Both the position numbers and the translations under genes were made by a program. A DNA stretch of 64,000 nucleotides from the NCBI GenBank assembly GCA_965223755.1, contig CBDCXF010000002.1, positions 1 to 64,000 of the forward strand, given 5' to 3'. The notes beneath the pieces are model-generated. The model worked only from the letters and a program-made list of their open reading frames with translations, had not been told where the DNA came from and did not search any database. Each line of letters begins with the position of its first letter. The stretch's first letter is position 1. The stretch comes from CBDCXF01 sp965223755. GTDB lineage: Bacteria; Acidobacteriota; Thermoanaerobaculia; Multivoradales; JAHEKO01. Below are positions 9,301 through 16,646 of the stretch, piece by piece.

Positions 9301-9553
9301 CGTCCGGGCGTTCCCGTTCGAGGATCTTGGTGACGGTCTCGACCGTGAGCGGCTCAACGTAGGTCCGATCGGCGAAACCTGGGTCGGTCATGATCGTCGC
9401 CGGGTTGGAATTGACCAGAATGACGCGATAGCCCTCGCTGCGCAGGACGCGGCAGGCCTGGGTTCCCGAATAGTCGAACTCGCACGCCTGCCCGATCACA
9501 ATCGGACCGGAGCCAAGGATCAAGATCGAGGAAATGTCAGTTCTTTTGGGCAC
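6347..9553 (-). CDS. carB: Carbamoyl-phosphate synthase large subunit
   Basis: A 1068-residue protein with the duplicated CPSase architecture. The N-terminal half has LGSGPIVIGQACEFDYSGTQ and ATP-grasp motifs (IIRPSFTLGGEGGG). The second half has LGSGPNRIGQGIEFDYCCVH and VLVRPSYVLGGRAM. The C-terminal MGS-like allosteric domain ends in NTPTGRGPREDGSEIRRSAL. It makes carbamoyl phosphate from bicarbonate, ATP and ammonia for arginine and pyrimidine synthesis. carA is about 2.2 kb away on the same strand, separated by a divergent B3/B4 gene and a permease gene, so the two subunits are not in a simple operon. Confidence 0.97.
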   Translation of the reverse strand: MPKRTDISSILILGSGPIVIGQACEFDYSGTQACRVLRSEGYRVILVNSNPATIMTDPGFADRTYVEPLTVETVTKILERERPDALLPTVGGQTGINLTLALDEAGVLERLGVQLLGAGVEALKLGEDRLEFKQAMIEIGLAVPASGYAGSLEEAQEIAAEIDYPIIIRPSFTLGGEGGGVAFNRDELDETVARALDASPVRKVLLEQSVVGWKEFELEVMRDGADNAIVVCSVENVDAMGVHTGDSITVAPQQTLSDREYQDMRDDAFRVIRRVGVETGGSNIQFAINPQNGERLVIEMNPRVSRSSALASKATGFPIAKIAALLAVGYRLDEIPNDITGETYAAFEPTLDYTVVKVPRWAFEKFPDTPPTLGTSMKSVGEVMAIGGTFREALMKALASLELDSTAERERRMADPLRLRRRLAYPNWERLFAVFAALRQGWTVEEVTEISHIDPWFLREILRIVQVEAELGCWEVESVPDGVLHEAVLSGVTLTRIAKSLGCPQSEVERRLESANLSRVFKRVDTCAAEFPARTPYLYSTFGVEDEAEPTDARKVLILGSGPNRIGQGIEFDYCCVHAAFALREAGFETVMLNCNPETVSTDYDTSDRLYFEPLTVEHVLAVVEKEKPEGVIVQLGGQTPLKLAGALAEAGVPIWGTPPAAIDLAEDRQQFGDLLANKGIRQPENGTALSIEEGIEVAERIGYPVLVRPSYVLGGRAMAICYERDSLIGYLKQAAEVSAGHPILIDRYLENAVELDLDLLCDGQRAVVAGILQHIEEAGVHSGDSAAVLPPYSIGDDLLDQLRRLSTDLAVDLGVVGLMNVQAAVYEGELYVLEVNPRASRTVPFIAKAVGVPLVKLAARLMAGATLAEVGFEEEPDVPGVFLKAPVFPFSRFPESDPVLGPEMKATGEVMGAAGDIEQAFAKGWIGAGNRLPLRGTAFVSLRDRDKAGAIDIARRLSSLDFDILATEGTARALEDSQITVERVRKLSEGRPHVVDRLSNGEVDLVINTPTGRGPREDGSEIRRSALRHGVPCITTLAAARAAVGAIAALQQREWTVRSLQEITEGG

Positions 9554-9590
9554 CCGAATCGGCCTTCCGCCAACAGCGTCAGTCTAGCTG

Positions 9591-9619
9591 GGAATTGGGT
9601 CCCCTGCAGACCCAATTCC
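9591..9619. promoter_or_regulatory. Perfect 10-bp inverted repeat upstream of carB
   Basis: GGAATTGGGT and ACCCAATTCC form a perfect 10-bp inverted repeat with a 9-nt spacer, in the 81-bp gap between divergent carB (start 9553) and the B3/B4 gene (start 9635). It could be an operator or a hairpin in the carB leader. No known regulator motif was recognised. Confidence 0.55.
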
Positions 9620-9634
9620 GCTACCATTCCACCC

Positions 9635-10321
9635 ATGCTTCAGGTCCACCCAGAGATCTTTGAGCGCTTTCCGGGAGTGCGCATTGGAATCGTCGTCGCC
9701 GAGGGGGTCGACAACACTGGCGACACCACTGCGATGGAGCCAGATCTCCGCCGGGCTGAGGAATCGCTGCGGCAAGCCTTCGCCGACACTCCGGTCATCG
9801 AGCACCCCAACATCGCCTGCTGGCGCGAGGCCTATCGTGAGTTCGGCGCCAAACCCAAGAAATATCCCTCCTCGATCGAAGCCATGACCCGGCGGGTCCT
9901 CAAAGGCGATTCAATTCCCTCCATCAGCTCCCTGGTCGATCTCTACAACACCGTTTCCCTGAGCCACATCCTCCCGGTGGGCGGCGAAGATCTCGACAGA
10001 ATTGAAGGTCCCCTGACATTGCGCTTTGCCGGTGAAGATGAGCCCGAAGTGTCTCTCCTCGGAAGACCCGAACCGCAGGCACCCACCCCAGGCGAAGTGA
10101 TCTATGCCGACGACGTCGGTGCGGTGTGCCGGCGCTGGAACTGGCGCGAGGCGGCACGCACTTGCATCACCACCGAAACGCGCAATGCCATTTTGGTAAT
10201 CGAGGCCGTGTCCCACATTCAAAGTGTGGCCCTTGTCACTGCGCTCGAAGAACTCGCAGATTCGATCCAGCGACACTGCGGCGGAGAATTGACGACCCGA
10301 GTCATCGACGGAGCTGAGTAA
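9635..10321 (+). CDS. B3/B4 tRNA-binding domain protein
   Basis: A 228-residue stand-alone B3/B4 domain like that of the phenylalanyl-tRNA synthetase beta subunit. Motifs include WREAYREFGAKPKKYPSSIE and ISSLVDLYNTVSLSHILPVGG with GEVIYAD downstream. Family members bind tRNA or nucleic acid and some are thought to edit misacylated tRNA; the exact role of solo versions is unproven. The ORF remains open well upstream inside carB antisense sequence, but the ATG at 9635, just after the inverted repeat, gives the family's usual N-terminus. Confidence 0.85.
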   Translation: MLQVHPEIFERFPGVRIGIVVAEGVDNTGDTTAMEPDLRRAEESLRQAFADTPVIEHPNIACWREAYREFGAKPKKYPSSIEAMTRRVLKGDSIPSISSLVDLYNTVSLSHILPVGGEDLDRIEGPLTLRFAGEDEPEVSLLGRPEPQAPTPGEVIYADDVGAVCRRWNWREAARTCITTETRNAILVIEAVSHIQSVALVTALEELADSIQRHCGGELTTRVIDGAE

Positions 10322-10549
10322 GAGCAACATCCGGCAGCGATTTCTTCGACTCGGGTGCTAGGGGGGGTTGCGATTTTGAAGTCCCTTTCCTAAAATAACT
10401 TTCAAGGACCAAAGCGTCCGCATTTCGGGAACCACCTCATTGCGTCCGCAGTGAGTGTTTTGGGTCCCACCGCGGAATCGATTCATTCGGTTTCGTCACG
10501 TCTCTTTTCCTACCGGCTGCCCTAACCGGCAGTCACATCCAGCCAAATT

Positions 10550-10573
10550 GAGGACCGGGGCAACTCGGTCCTC
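10550..10573 (-). terminator. Hairpin between convergent genes
   Basis: GAGGACCG and CGGTCCTC form a perfect 8-bp stem with an 8-nt loop, located between the convergent B3/B4 gene and LolC-like permease gene. There is no long T-run, so intrinsic termination is plausible but unproven. The rest of 10322-10549 shows nothing recognisable apart from a weaker CTGCC/GGCAG hairpin near 10517-10532. Confidence 0.45.
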
Positions 10574-10589
10574 ACCCGTTTAAGGGTAT

Positions 10590-11777
10590 TTATCCAGCGC
10601 GAAGAGCGCGCGAAGGGACGATGCGCGTGGCGCGCAGAGCCGGGACCAACGACGCCAGAGCCCCCGCGGCCAGCGACAACGCGGCGACCCAAAACAAGTC
10701 AGAAGCGCGAAGGTGAAACGGGACCGCGGAAAGGAAGTAGACCGCCGACAACTCTTCACCCAGACGGATTACCTCCCAGCGATCCAAGAACCAAGACAAC
10801 ACGGATCCGATGAGCAACCCCAAGCCTGTCCCGACAGCGGCGAGAAATAGCCCGGAGGAAAAAAGTGTCCAGCCCAGCGTCCGCCCATCCAAACCGACCG
10901 CAGCCAGCACCCCGAGATCCCGCCGGCGCTCCCGAATCAGCACTACCAAAGCCGAAGCGACGTTGACTGTTGCCACCAACACGATGAGTCCGAGAAGCAA
11001 GAACAGCAGCACCTGCTGGCCGGCCAAGGCTTCGAACAGCGCTTGGTTGGCGATTCTGAAATCCCGCACCTCGTAGCCGCGACCAACAGCGTCCTCAATC
11101 GCTGAACGAGCGGCGGCCAAGTCTGCATCGTTGGCCAACGCGATCTCGATCGAACCCGCGGTCGAGGTGGCGGTCGTCAAGTAGTCGCGCCCGACGATCA
11201 CCCACGAGCGATCAAACTCGTGGTACCCGGTCGACACAACATCTTCCACCGACATCAAGCGGTAGCGAAACTGCGGTCGTGCTCCCGACACGTCCAGCAG
11301 CATCAAGCGCACCGACGCGCCTTTCTCAACCTGCAGTTGCTTCGCCAGTTGGGGGCCGAGGACGATCGAGTTGGGTTCCGTCAGGGCAAAAGTGCGACTC
11401 CAGAAACGCGCCCCGGAATCGACCCCGCGGACGGTGACCGGTACTGCCTGCCGCATCCCGCGGACGCCCGCCAGGGACCCCTGTCCGTAGGCAACACGCT
11501 CGACCGAGCGCACCGAGTCCAGCCCCTCGAGCGTCGACGCGACTGCCTGAATGTCTTCTTCGGATAAACGTGAGAACGGATAGACGCCGAAATCCGCCCC
11601 ACCCACCAAGAGACGCTCTTCCAGTTCGTGGCGGTAACCGCTCATCAGCGCCATCGCCACCACCATGGCCACCACCCCGAGCCCGGTCGACGCCAGCGCG
11701 ACTCTGGCAGTGCGGTGCCCGAGAAGACCCCGACGCCCAAACACAAACCTGGTCGCCAAACCCCAGGACAGATTCAT
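10590..11777 (-). CDS. LolC/MacB-type ABC transporter permease
   Basis: A 395-residue membrane protein with one N-terminal TM segment (about residues 25-48), a large periplasmic MacB-like core domain, and three C-terminal TM segments of the FtsX fold (VLLFLLLGLIVLVATVNVAS, LFLAAVGTGLGLLIG, ALSLAAGALASLVPAL). This is the architecture of lipoprotein-releasing LolC/E permeases. No cognate ATPase (LolD) is encoded nearby. The start codon overlaps the carA stop by 4 nt (ATGA), implying translational coupling to carA, an unusual partner. Confidence 0.85.
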   Translation of the reverse strand: MNLSWGLATRFVFGRRGLLGHRTARVALASTGLGVVAMVVAMALMSGYRHELEERLLVGGADFGVYPFSRLSEEDIQAVASTLEGLDSVRSVERVAYGQGSLAGVRGMRQAVPVTVRGVDSGARFWSRTFALTEPNSIVLGPQLAKQLQVEKGASVRLMLLDVSGARPQFRYRLMSVEDVVSTGYHEFDRSWVIVGRDYLTTATSTAGSIEIALANDADLAAARSAIEDAVGRGYEVRDFRIANQALFEALAGQQVLLFLLLGLIVLVATVNVASALVVLIRERRRDLGVLAAVGLDGRTLGWTLFSSGLFLAAVGTGLGLLIGSVLSWFLDRWEVIRLGEELSAVYFLSAVPFHLRASDLFWVAALSLAAGALASLVPALRATRIVPSRALRAG

Positions 11778-12916
11778 CTGGAACCGCCAACTCCGATCAC
11801 TGAACCAGAGGCGACCGCGCTCAAGAAGTCATCGAAGAGACGACTCGCATCGTGGGGTCCGGGCGCCGCCTCGGGATGGTATTGAGTCGAAAAAACGGGG
11901 CGTCCTTCGAGCACAAATCCCTCGGCGGTACCGTCGTTGAGGTTGATCTGATTGACGCGGCATCCCTCGGGCAAAGAATCGGTCTGTACCGCAAAACCGT
12001 GGTTCTGGCTGGTGATCAGCACCTGCTCGGTGTCGAGGTCTTGGACGGGCTGGTTGCCGCCGTGGTGTCCAAATTTGAGTTTGAAGGTGGTTCCACCGAG
12101 CGCCAGTCCGAGCAGTTGGTGACCGAGGCAGATACCGAAGATCGGGACGCCACTGTCGACCAGCGCGGACACGATCTCCACGATTTCGGGTAGCGCCGCC
12201 GGATCGCCCGGTCCGTTGGAGAGCACCACCCCGTCAACCCCCAAAGCCAGCGTATCGGTGGCAGAGGTCATCGCCGGCAAGACCGTCACCCGCGCTCCGC
12301 GAGTGGTGAGCATGCGCAGAATGTTGTGCTTGACTCCGAAATCGTAGACCGCAATGTGGTACCGCTCGGTGCCGTCGGCCGGCAGTTCCAATGCCTCGTC
12401 GCGAGTTACCTGCGGCACCAGCGCCCGGCCTTCCATGCTGGGCAGCGCACGCACCTGTTCCAGGACATCATCTTTGCGAGCGGCGTCGCTGGTCAGAGCT
12501 CCGCGGAGGGCCCCGTGCGTGCGCAACAGACGAACGATGGCTCGAGTGTCGACCCCTTCCAGGGCGGGTACTTTGCCCTCGCGCAGATAATCGACCAGCT
12601 CTCGTTCGGCGGCGTGGCTCGACGCCCGAGGAGTGAGCTGCCGCGCTATGAATCCTTCGACCCAGGGCCGATCGGATTCGGCCACCGCGTTCTCCACACC
12701 GTAATTGCCAACATGCGGCACCGTCATCACCACGATCTGACCGCAATAGGACGGATCGGTGACGATCTCCTGGTACCCCGTCATCGAGGTGTTGAAAACG
12801 ACCTCTCCAAAGCAGGTTCCCGGCACCGGCATCCACCCCGCGAACTCCGAGCCATCTTCGAGGATCAACCGTCCCGGAGTGCGTGGGGCTCCGGTCGGCG
12901 CAAACAACGTGGACAT
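11774..12916 (-). CDS. carA: Carbamoyl-phosphate synthase small (glutaminase) subunit
   Basis: A 380-residue protein with the N-terminal CarA domain (EDGSEFAG, FNTSMTGYQEIVTDPSY) and a class I glutamine amidotransferase domain with the nucleophile Cys in GICLGHQ (about residue 262) and HPEAAPG (about 347). It hydrolyses glutamine and channels ammonia to CarB. It follows the DAHP synthase gene by 4 nt and overlaps the LolC-like gene, forming a three-gene unit. Confidence 0.96.
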   Translation of the reverse strand: MSTLFAPTGAPRTPGRLILEDGSEFAGWMPVPGTCFGEVVFNTSMTGYQEIVTDPSYCGQIVVMTVPHVGNYGVENAVAESDRPWVEGFIARQLTPRASSHAAERELVDYLREGKVPALEGVDTRAIVRLLRTHGALRGALTSDAARKDDVLEQVRALPSMEGRALVPQVTRDEALELPADGTERYHIAVYDFGVKHNILRMLTTRGARVTVLPAMTSATDTLALGVDGVVLSNGPGDPAALPEIVEIVSALVDSGVPIFGICLGHQLLGLALGGTTFKLKFGHHGGNQPVQDLDTEQVLITSQNHGFAVQTDSLPEGCRVNQINLNDGTAEGFVLEGRPVFSTQYHPEAAPGPHDASRLFDDFLSAVASGSVIGVGGSR

Positions 12917-12920
12917 GGGT

Positions 12921-13952
12921 TCAGCCGGCGGCGGCTACAGCAATTTCCCGGTCACAGACCGCAGCCCATTGGTGCAGATCGGCCATGAGATCGGCGAGCG
13001 CGGCCGGTTCGAGCGCCTGGCGGCCATCGGAAAGAGCTTCCATGGGTCGATCGTGGACTTCGATCATCAGCCCGTCGGTACCGGCGGCGACCGCCGCACG
13101 CGCCAAGCTCGGCACTTTGGCGAAGTCGCCAGCGGCGTGGCTGGGATCGACGATGATCGGCAGATGACTGGCCTTTTCGACCGCGGGCAAAATTGCTAGA
13201 TCAAGAGTCGCCCGGGAATGATCTGAGAGGGTGCGAATGCCTCGCTCGCACAGCACGACTTGGTCATTGCCTTGCTCAAGAATGTACTCGGCAGCCAGCA
13301 ACAGCTCGGTCATGGTCGCCGCGAAAGAGCGCTTGAGCAAGATCGGCTTGCCACAACGCCCGGCGGCTTTGAGAAGCGAGAAGTTGAACATGTTGCGGGC
13401 GCCGATTTGCACCATGTCGGCAACTTCGGCGACGCGCGATAGGACGTTGACATCTATCGCTTCGGTCACGATCGGCAAACCGACCTCATCGCGCACGCAG
13501 GCCAAGATATCTAGGCCGGCGTCGCCCAGGCCCTGAAAACTGTAGGGGCTGGTGCGTGGCTTCCAGGCTCCGGCCCGCAAGGCATGAGCGCCGGCATTCC
13601 GCACCTGGCGGGCAATGCGAACTGTTTGCTCGTAGCTCTCTACCGCGCACGGCCCGGCAATAATGACCACCCCCCGAGCTCCAAAGGCGACCTCACCAAC
13701 CTGGACGATGGTGTCCTCAGGCTGGATCTCGCGCGAAACCAAGCGATAGGGCGGCCCCACGGGAACCACCTCGTGGACCCCTGGCATCGATACAAACCCG
13801 TTGACCTCAAGGGGGCTGATGTTGCCGGTCACGGCTATCACCGTACGCTGACTGCCGTCGATGGCCGTGGCAGCCAATCCGCGCTCCTCGACGCGCCGCA
13901 CAACCGCGTCCACCTGTTCGCGGCGGGCATCCATGCGCATAACGATGATCAT
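12921..13952 (-). CDS. aroF: 3-deoxy-7-phosphoheptulonate (DAHP) synthase, type I beta
   Basis: A 343-residue protein with an N-terminal ferredoxin-like regulatory domain (residues 1-70) fused to the catalytic barrel. GPCAVES (about 100-106), KPRTSPYSFQG (131-141) and VDPSHAAGD are conserved in the AroF/AroA-beta class. It condenses PEP and erythrose-4-phosphate as the first step of the shikimate pathway. The N-terminal domain is the usual site of feedback control. It is the first gene of a unit with carA and the permease, and is divergent from the secreted protein at 14056. Confidence 0.95.
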   Translation of the reverse strand: MIIVMRMDARREQVDAVVRRVEERGLAATAIDGSQRTVIAVTGNISPLEVNGFVSMPGVHEVVPVGPPYRLVSREIQPEDTIVQVGEVAFGARGVVIIAGPCAVESYEQTVRIARQVRNAGAHALRAGAWKPRTSPYSFQGLGDAGLDILACVRDEVGLPIVTEAIDVNVLSRVAEVADMVQIGARNMFNFSLLKAAGRCGKPILLKRSFAATMTELLLAAEYILEQGNDQVVLCERGIRTLSDHSRATLDLAILPAVEKASHLPIIVDPSHAAGDFAKVPSLARAAVAAGTDGLMIEVHDRPMEALSDGRQALEPAALADLMADLHQWAAVCDREIAVAAAG

Positions 13953-14055
13953 GAGGGGATTTCCTAGCCGGGAGTTTCGCCCGAGGGGTTGGTATCATAG
14001 CAACGTGTTTGCTCTCCATGCGTCTCACCGCGCGCCGACTTCGTCGGCGACGCAA

Positions 14056-14805
14056 ATGCGTTCTCGATACGCCAAAAGTGCCGGTCTTGGCATCCTGGTA
14101 GCGGTCGTCCTGCTGGGCGGGCCAATCTGGGCCGACGTGGTCATCCTCAAAGACGGACGGCGTATCGAAACCCGCGAGCCCTACCGCGTGGAAGGAGACC
14201 AAGCGATCTTGGTGCTTGCCAACGGCACCGTTACCACCTTGCCGGTCGCCTCGGTTGATACCGAGCGCACGCGACAGGAGAACGAGGCCGGCTATGGCTC
14301 CGCACGAGTCATCGAAGGCCGCGAGTCGCGGCCGGTTCAGCGTTCGGCTCCGCAGCAAAATCGCAACCAGTCGGAGCTAAGCGCAGTTGCCTCGCAACGC
14401 CGTCTGCGCGCCACCCCGTCGACCAATCGACCAACGCCAGTGGCGCCGCGAGAGATCGTCCGCCAGCCACTGAGCGACGAGCAAGCGAGCCAACTTTTGC
14501 GTCGCCTATACAACTCGCAGGGATTCACGGCCGAGCTTTTTGAGGGCTCAGCTACGGGAACCGCCATCGCACGCCTGACAACCGACAATGAAAGCGATGT
14601 CTTTCGTGGGCTGGTCACCACCGCCCTTGCTCTACTCGAATCAAGCGAGAAGCTGGAATCTCCTCTCGCGGTGGTCGAGCTGGAAATGCGCACCAGTGAC
14701 GGAGGTCAGGCGGGTGATTTTCGCATCACCCACGACCGCGCTGAGGCTTTGCGCTCGCGGACCATCTCTCCGCAAGCGTTCTACGTTCGGTACGTCGAGT
14801 TTTAG
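14056..14805 (+). CDS. Secreted protein of unknown function
   Basis: A 249-residue protein with a signal peptide (RYAKSAGLGILVAVVLLGG, cleavage near IWA-D). The first mature segment DVVILKDGRRIETREPYRVEGD resembles short beta-rich N-terminal modules of other exported proteins. A Gln/Arg/Ser-rich linker follows, then a conserved-looking domain (about 150-249) containing LLRRLYNSQGFTAELFEGSA. The ATG at 14056 is chosen because the signal peptide starts there; a GTG at 14005 is possible. I do not recognise the family. Confidence 0.7.
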   Translation: MRSRYAKSAGLGILVAVVLLGGPIWADVVILKDGRRIETREPYRVEGDQAILVLANGTVTTLPVASVDTERTRQENEAGYGSARVIEGRESRPVQRSAPQQNRNQSELSAVASQRRLRATPSTNRPTPVAPREIVRQPLSDEQASQLLRRLYNSQGFTAELFEGSATGTAIARLTTDNESDVFRGLVTTALALLESSEKLESPLAVVELEMRTSDGGQAGDFRITHDRAEALRSRTISPQAFYVRYVEF

Positions 14806-14955
14806 ATCGCCCTCGCCTTAGATCGCCTTCCTAGTAACAACGCGCGAAGGATTCGCGATCGCCTCCGCTCTAACTCATCGGACGGCTTCGGTCCCGTTGG
14901 CAAGAGCTGGGACCAGCGGTAACCTTGAGAGACGGGCTTTGAAGAGGGACCTCTG

Positions 14956-15777
14956 ATGTCGAGCGAGCAGCAGCTTTCTAAGACGCTCATAGACGCAACG
15001 TTTCATTTCGTCACCAAACTGCGCAAGAAGTTCAACCTCGGGCACTCGCCCTCCGAGTTGGAACAGAGCCTCAATCGAGAATCGCCGATGTTCGAGGCGC
15101 CGCAACTGGATTCCAATCTGCTCGCCACCATCGGTCGCATTTCACCGCAATTCCGCCTCCAACAAGACGAACGATCACGTCGGTTTTGGGAGCTCAACCA
15201 GAACGGGGCGTCGTGGGGTGAGTACCGCGCACTGCAACCGTTTTTGGACTGTCTTCCGGCTCCTTCGAACGCCCTCGATATCGGTCCCGGATTGGGGCGT
15301 AGCACTATTTTCTTCAGCCGCCTTCCGGGCTGGGAGGAGACCCGTTTCGACCTCTATGAAGGCAGCGGCGACTCCACCAAATACACGCGGGCCGGGCCTC
15401 GATTCGAGGACTCTTTTTGCGGTGACTTTGACGCTCTCAAACAGCTCCTCGCCCACAACCAGATCGACCACCGCACGCGGATCTTCGACGCCCAAACCCT
15501 CGACTACCGGCTGGCCGGCCTACCGGGTCCCTACGACTTCCTCTACTCCTTCTACGCCATCGGGTTTCACTGGTCGATCGAGCATTTCTTGGACGAACTT
15601 CTAGGCCTCATGCACGACCGTTCGATCGCTGCGTTCACTTTGCACGACCGCTTTGACGACCTGGGAGTCGTCGAACATCTGCCCCACCGTATCGTCTCCG
15701 CGCGGCAGAGTTGGCCGCGGGGAAGATGGTGCCGGTTATTGGTTCTAGCGAAAGACGAAGCGGTTCTTGAGAACTGA
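14956..15777 (+). CDS. Class I SAM-dependent methyltransferase-like protein
   Basis: A 273-residue protein with a Rossmann motif I, NALDIGPGLGRSTIFF (about residues 98-113), an acidic residue after strand 2 (DLYEGSG), and a motif IV-like YDFLYSFYAIGFHWS. The N-terminal ~90 residues are helical and unlike small methyltransferases. A GAGGGAC purine stretch precedes the ATG. The substrate is unknown. It is convergent with the epimerase gene, leaving 7 bp between stops. Confidence 0.75.
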   Translation: MSSEQQLSKTLIDATFHFVTKLRKKFNLGHSPSELEQSLNRESPMFEAPQLDSNLLATIGRISPQFRLQQDERSRRFWELNQNGASWGEYRALQPFLDCLPAPSNALDIGPGLGRSTIFFSRLPGWEETRFDLYEGSGDSTKYTRAGPRFEDSFCGDFDALKQLLAHNQIDHRTRIFDAQTLDYRLAGLPGPYDFLYSFYAIGFHWSIEHFLDELLGLMHDRSIAAFTLHDRFDDLGVVEHLPHRIVSARQSWPRGRWCRLLVLAKDEAVLEN

Positions 15778-15784
15778 GATGCGG

Positions 15785-16198
15785 CTATTCGTCCGAGTCG
15801 CCTTCCTGCGACAACTCCACCAACACCCCGCCGGCCGACTTGGGGTGGACGAATTGCACCCAACAGCCGCCTGCACCGCGCGTCGGCTCGGGGCGCAAGA
15901 CGTGTAGGTTGGCTTCTTCCAACTGGCGCTGGGCCTCATGGATGTCGTCGGTGGCGAAACAAATATGGTGGATTCCCGGTCCCCGCTTCTCCAAAAAACG
16001 TCGCACCGGAGACTCGGCGGTGGTCGGTTCCAGCAGTTCGATGCGGGTATCCCCGACCGGAATCATCGCCACCCGCACCCCCTCTTGTGGAACCTCTTCG
16101 ATTTCGGAGATCTCTAGACCTAAGGCGCCGTAGAAGCCCATGGCTTCGTCGATGGATTCGACCGCAATGCCAATGTGGTCAACGCCACGAATGTTCAT
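15785..16198 (-). CDS. mce: Methylmalonyl-CoA epimerase
   Basis: A 137-residue VOC-fold protein starting VDHIGIAVESIDEAMGFYGA. Metal-ligand regions are DHIGIAV, ELLEPTTAESPVRRFLEKRG and GPGIHHICFATDDI, with a terminal GVLVELSQ. It epimerises methylmalonyl-CoA between propionyl-CoA carboxylase and methylmalonyl-CoA mutase. It is on the same strand as the downstream-of-repeat acyl-CoA dehydrogenase, consistent with branched-chain or odd-chain acyl-CoA breakdown. Confidence 0.92.
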   Translation of the reverse strand: MNIRGVDHIGIAVESIDEAMGFYGALGLEISEIEEVPQEGVRVAMIPVGDTRIELLEPTTAESPVRRFLEKRGPGIHHICFATDDIHEAQRQLEEANLHVLRPEPTRGAGGCWVQFVHPKSAGGVLVELSQEGDSDE

Positions 16199-16239
16199 CA
16201 GCGCAAACCCAATTCAAAAATTGCGTCATCAGGGAGCTC

Positions 16240-16612
16240 CCAACCCCTCGTAGGGGAGGAGCTTGCCCCCTCCCGGGAGCCCCCCGCAAGGAACTCCCCT
16301 ACCCCGTCCAACGTAGGGGAGGGGCTTGCCCCCTCCCGGGAGCCCACAAGGGACTCCCCTACGCCGTCTAACGTAGGGGAGGGGCTTGCCCCCTCCCGGG
16401 AGCCCACAAGGGATTCCCCTACCCCATCCAACGTAGAGGAGGGGCTTGCCCCCTCCCAGGAGCCCACAAGGGACTCCCCTACCCCATCCAACGTAGAGGA
16501 GGGGCTTGCCCCCTCCCAGGAGCCCACAAGGGACTCCCCTACCCCGTCCAACGTAGGGGAGGGGCTTGCCCCCTCCCAGGAGCCCACAAGGGGCTCCCCT
16601 ACGCCAAAAGAG
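16240..16612. repeat. 60-bp tandem repeat array (about six copies)
   Basis: A near-perfect 60-bp unit repeats about six times with a few substitutions (cccggg/cccagg, gactcc/gattcc/ggctcc). Each unit carries GTAGGGGAG at one end and CTCCCCTAC at the other, with inner GGGGCTTGCCCC, so it can fold into a hairpin. The same element occurs singly elsewhere in the window and as a second array at 21116-21475. It fills the gap between mce and the acyl-CoA dehydrogenase. Confidence 0.95.
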
Positions 16613-16646
16613 GAACGGCTTTTGCCGGTTGCGAATCGGGGCACGG

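Noticed and set aside
8825..9634. N-terminal 270-residue extension of the B3/B4 protein
   Set aside because: It is antisense to carB; the family N-terminus begins at the ATG at 9635.
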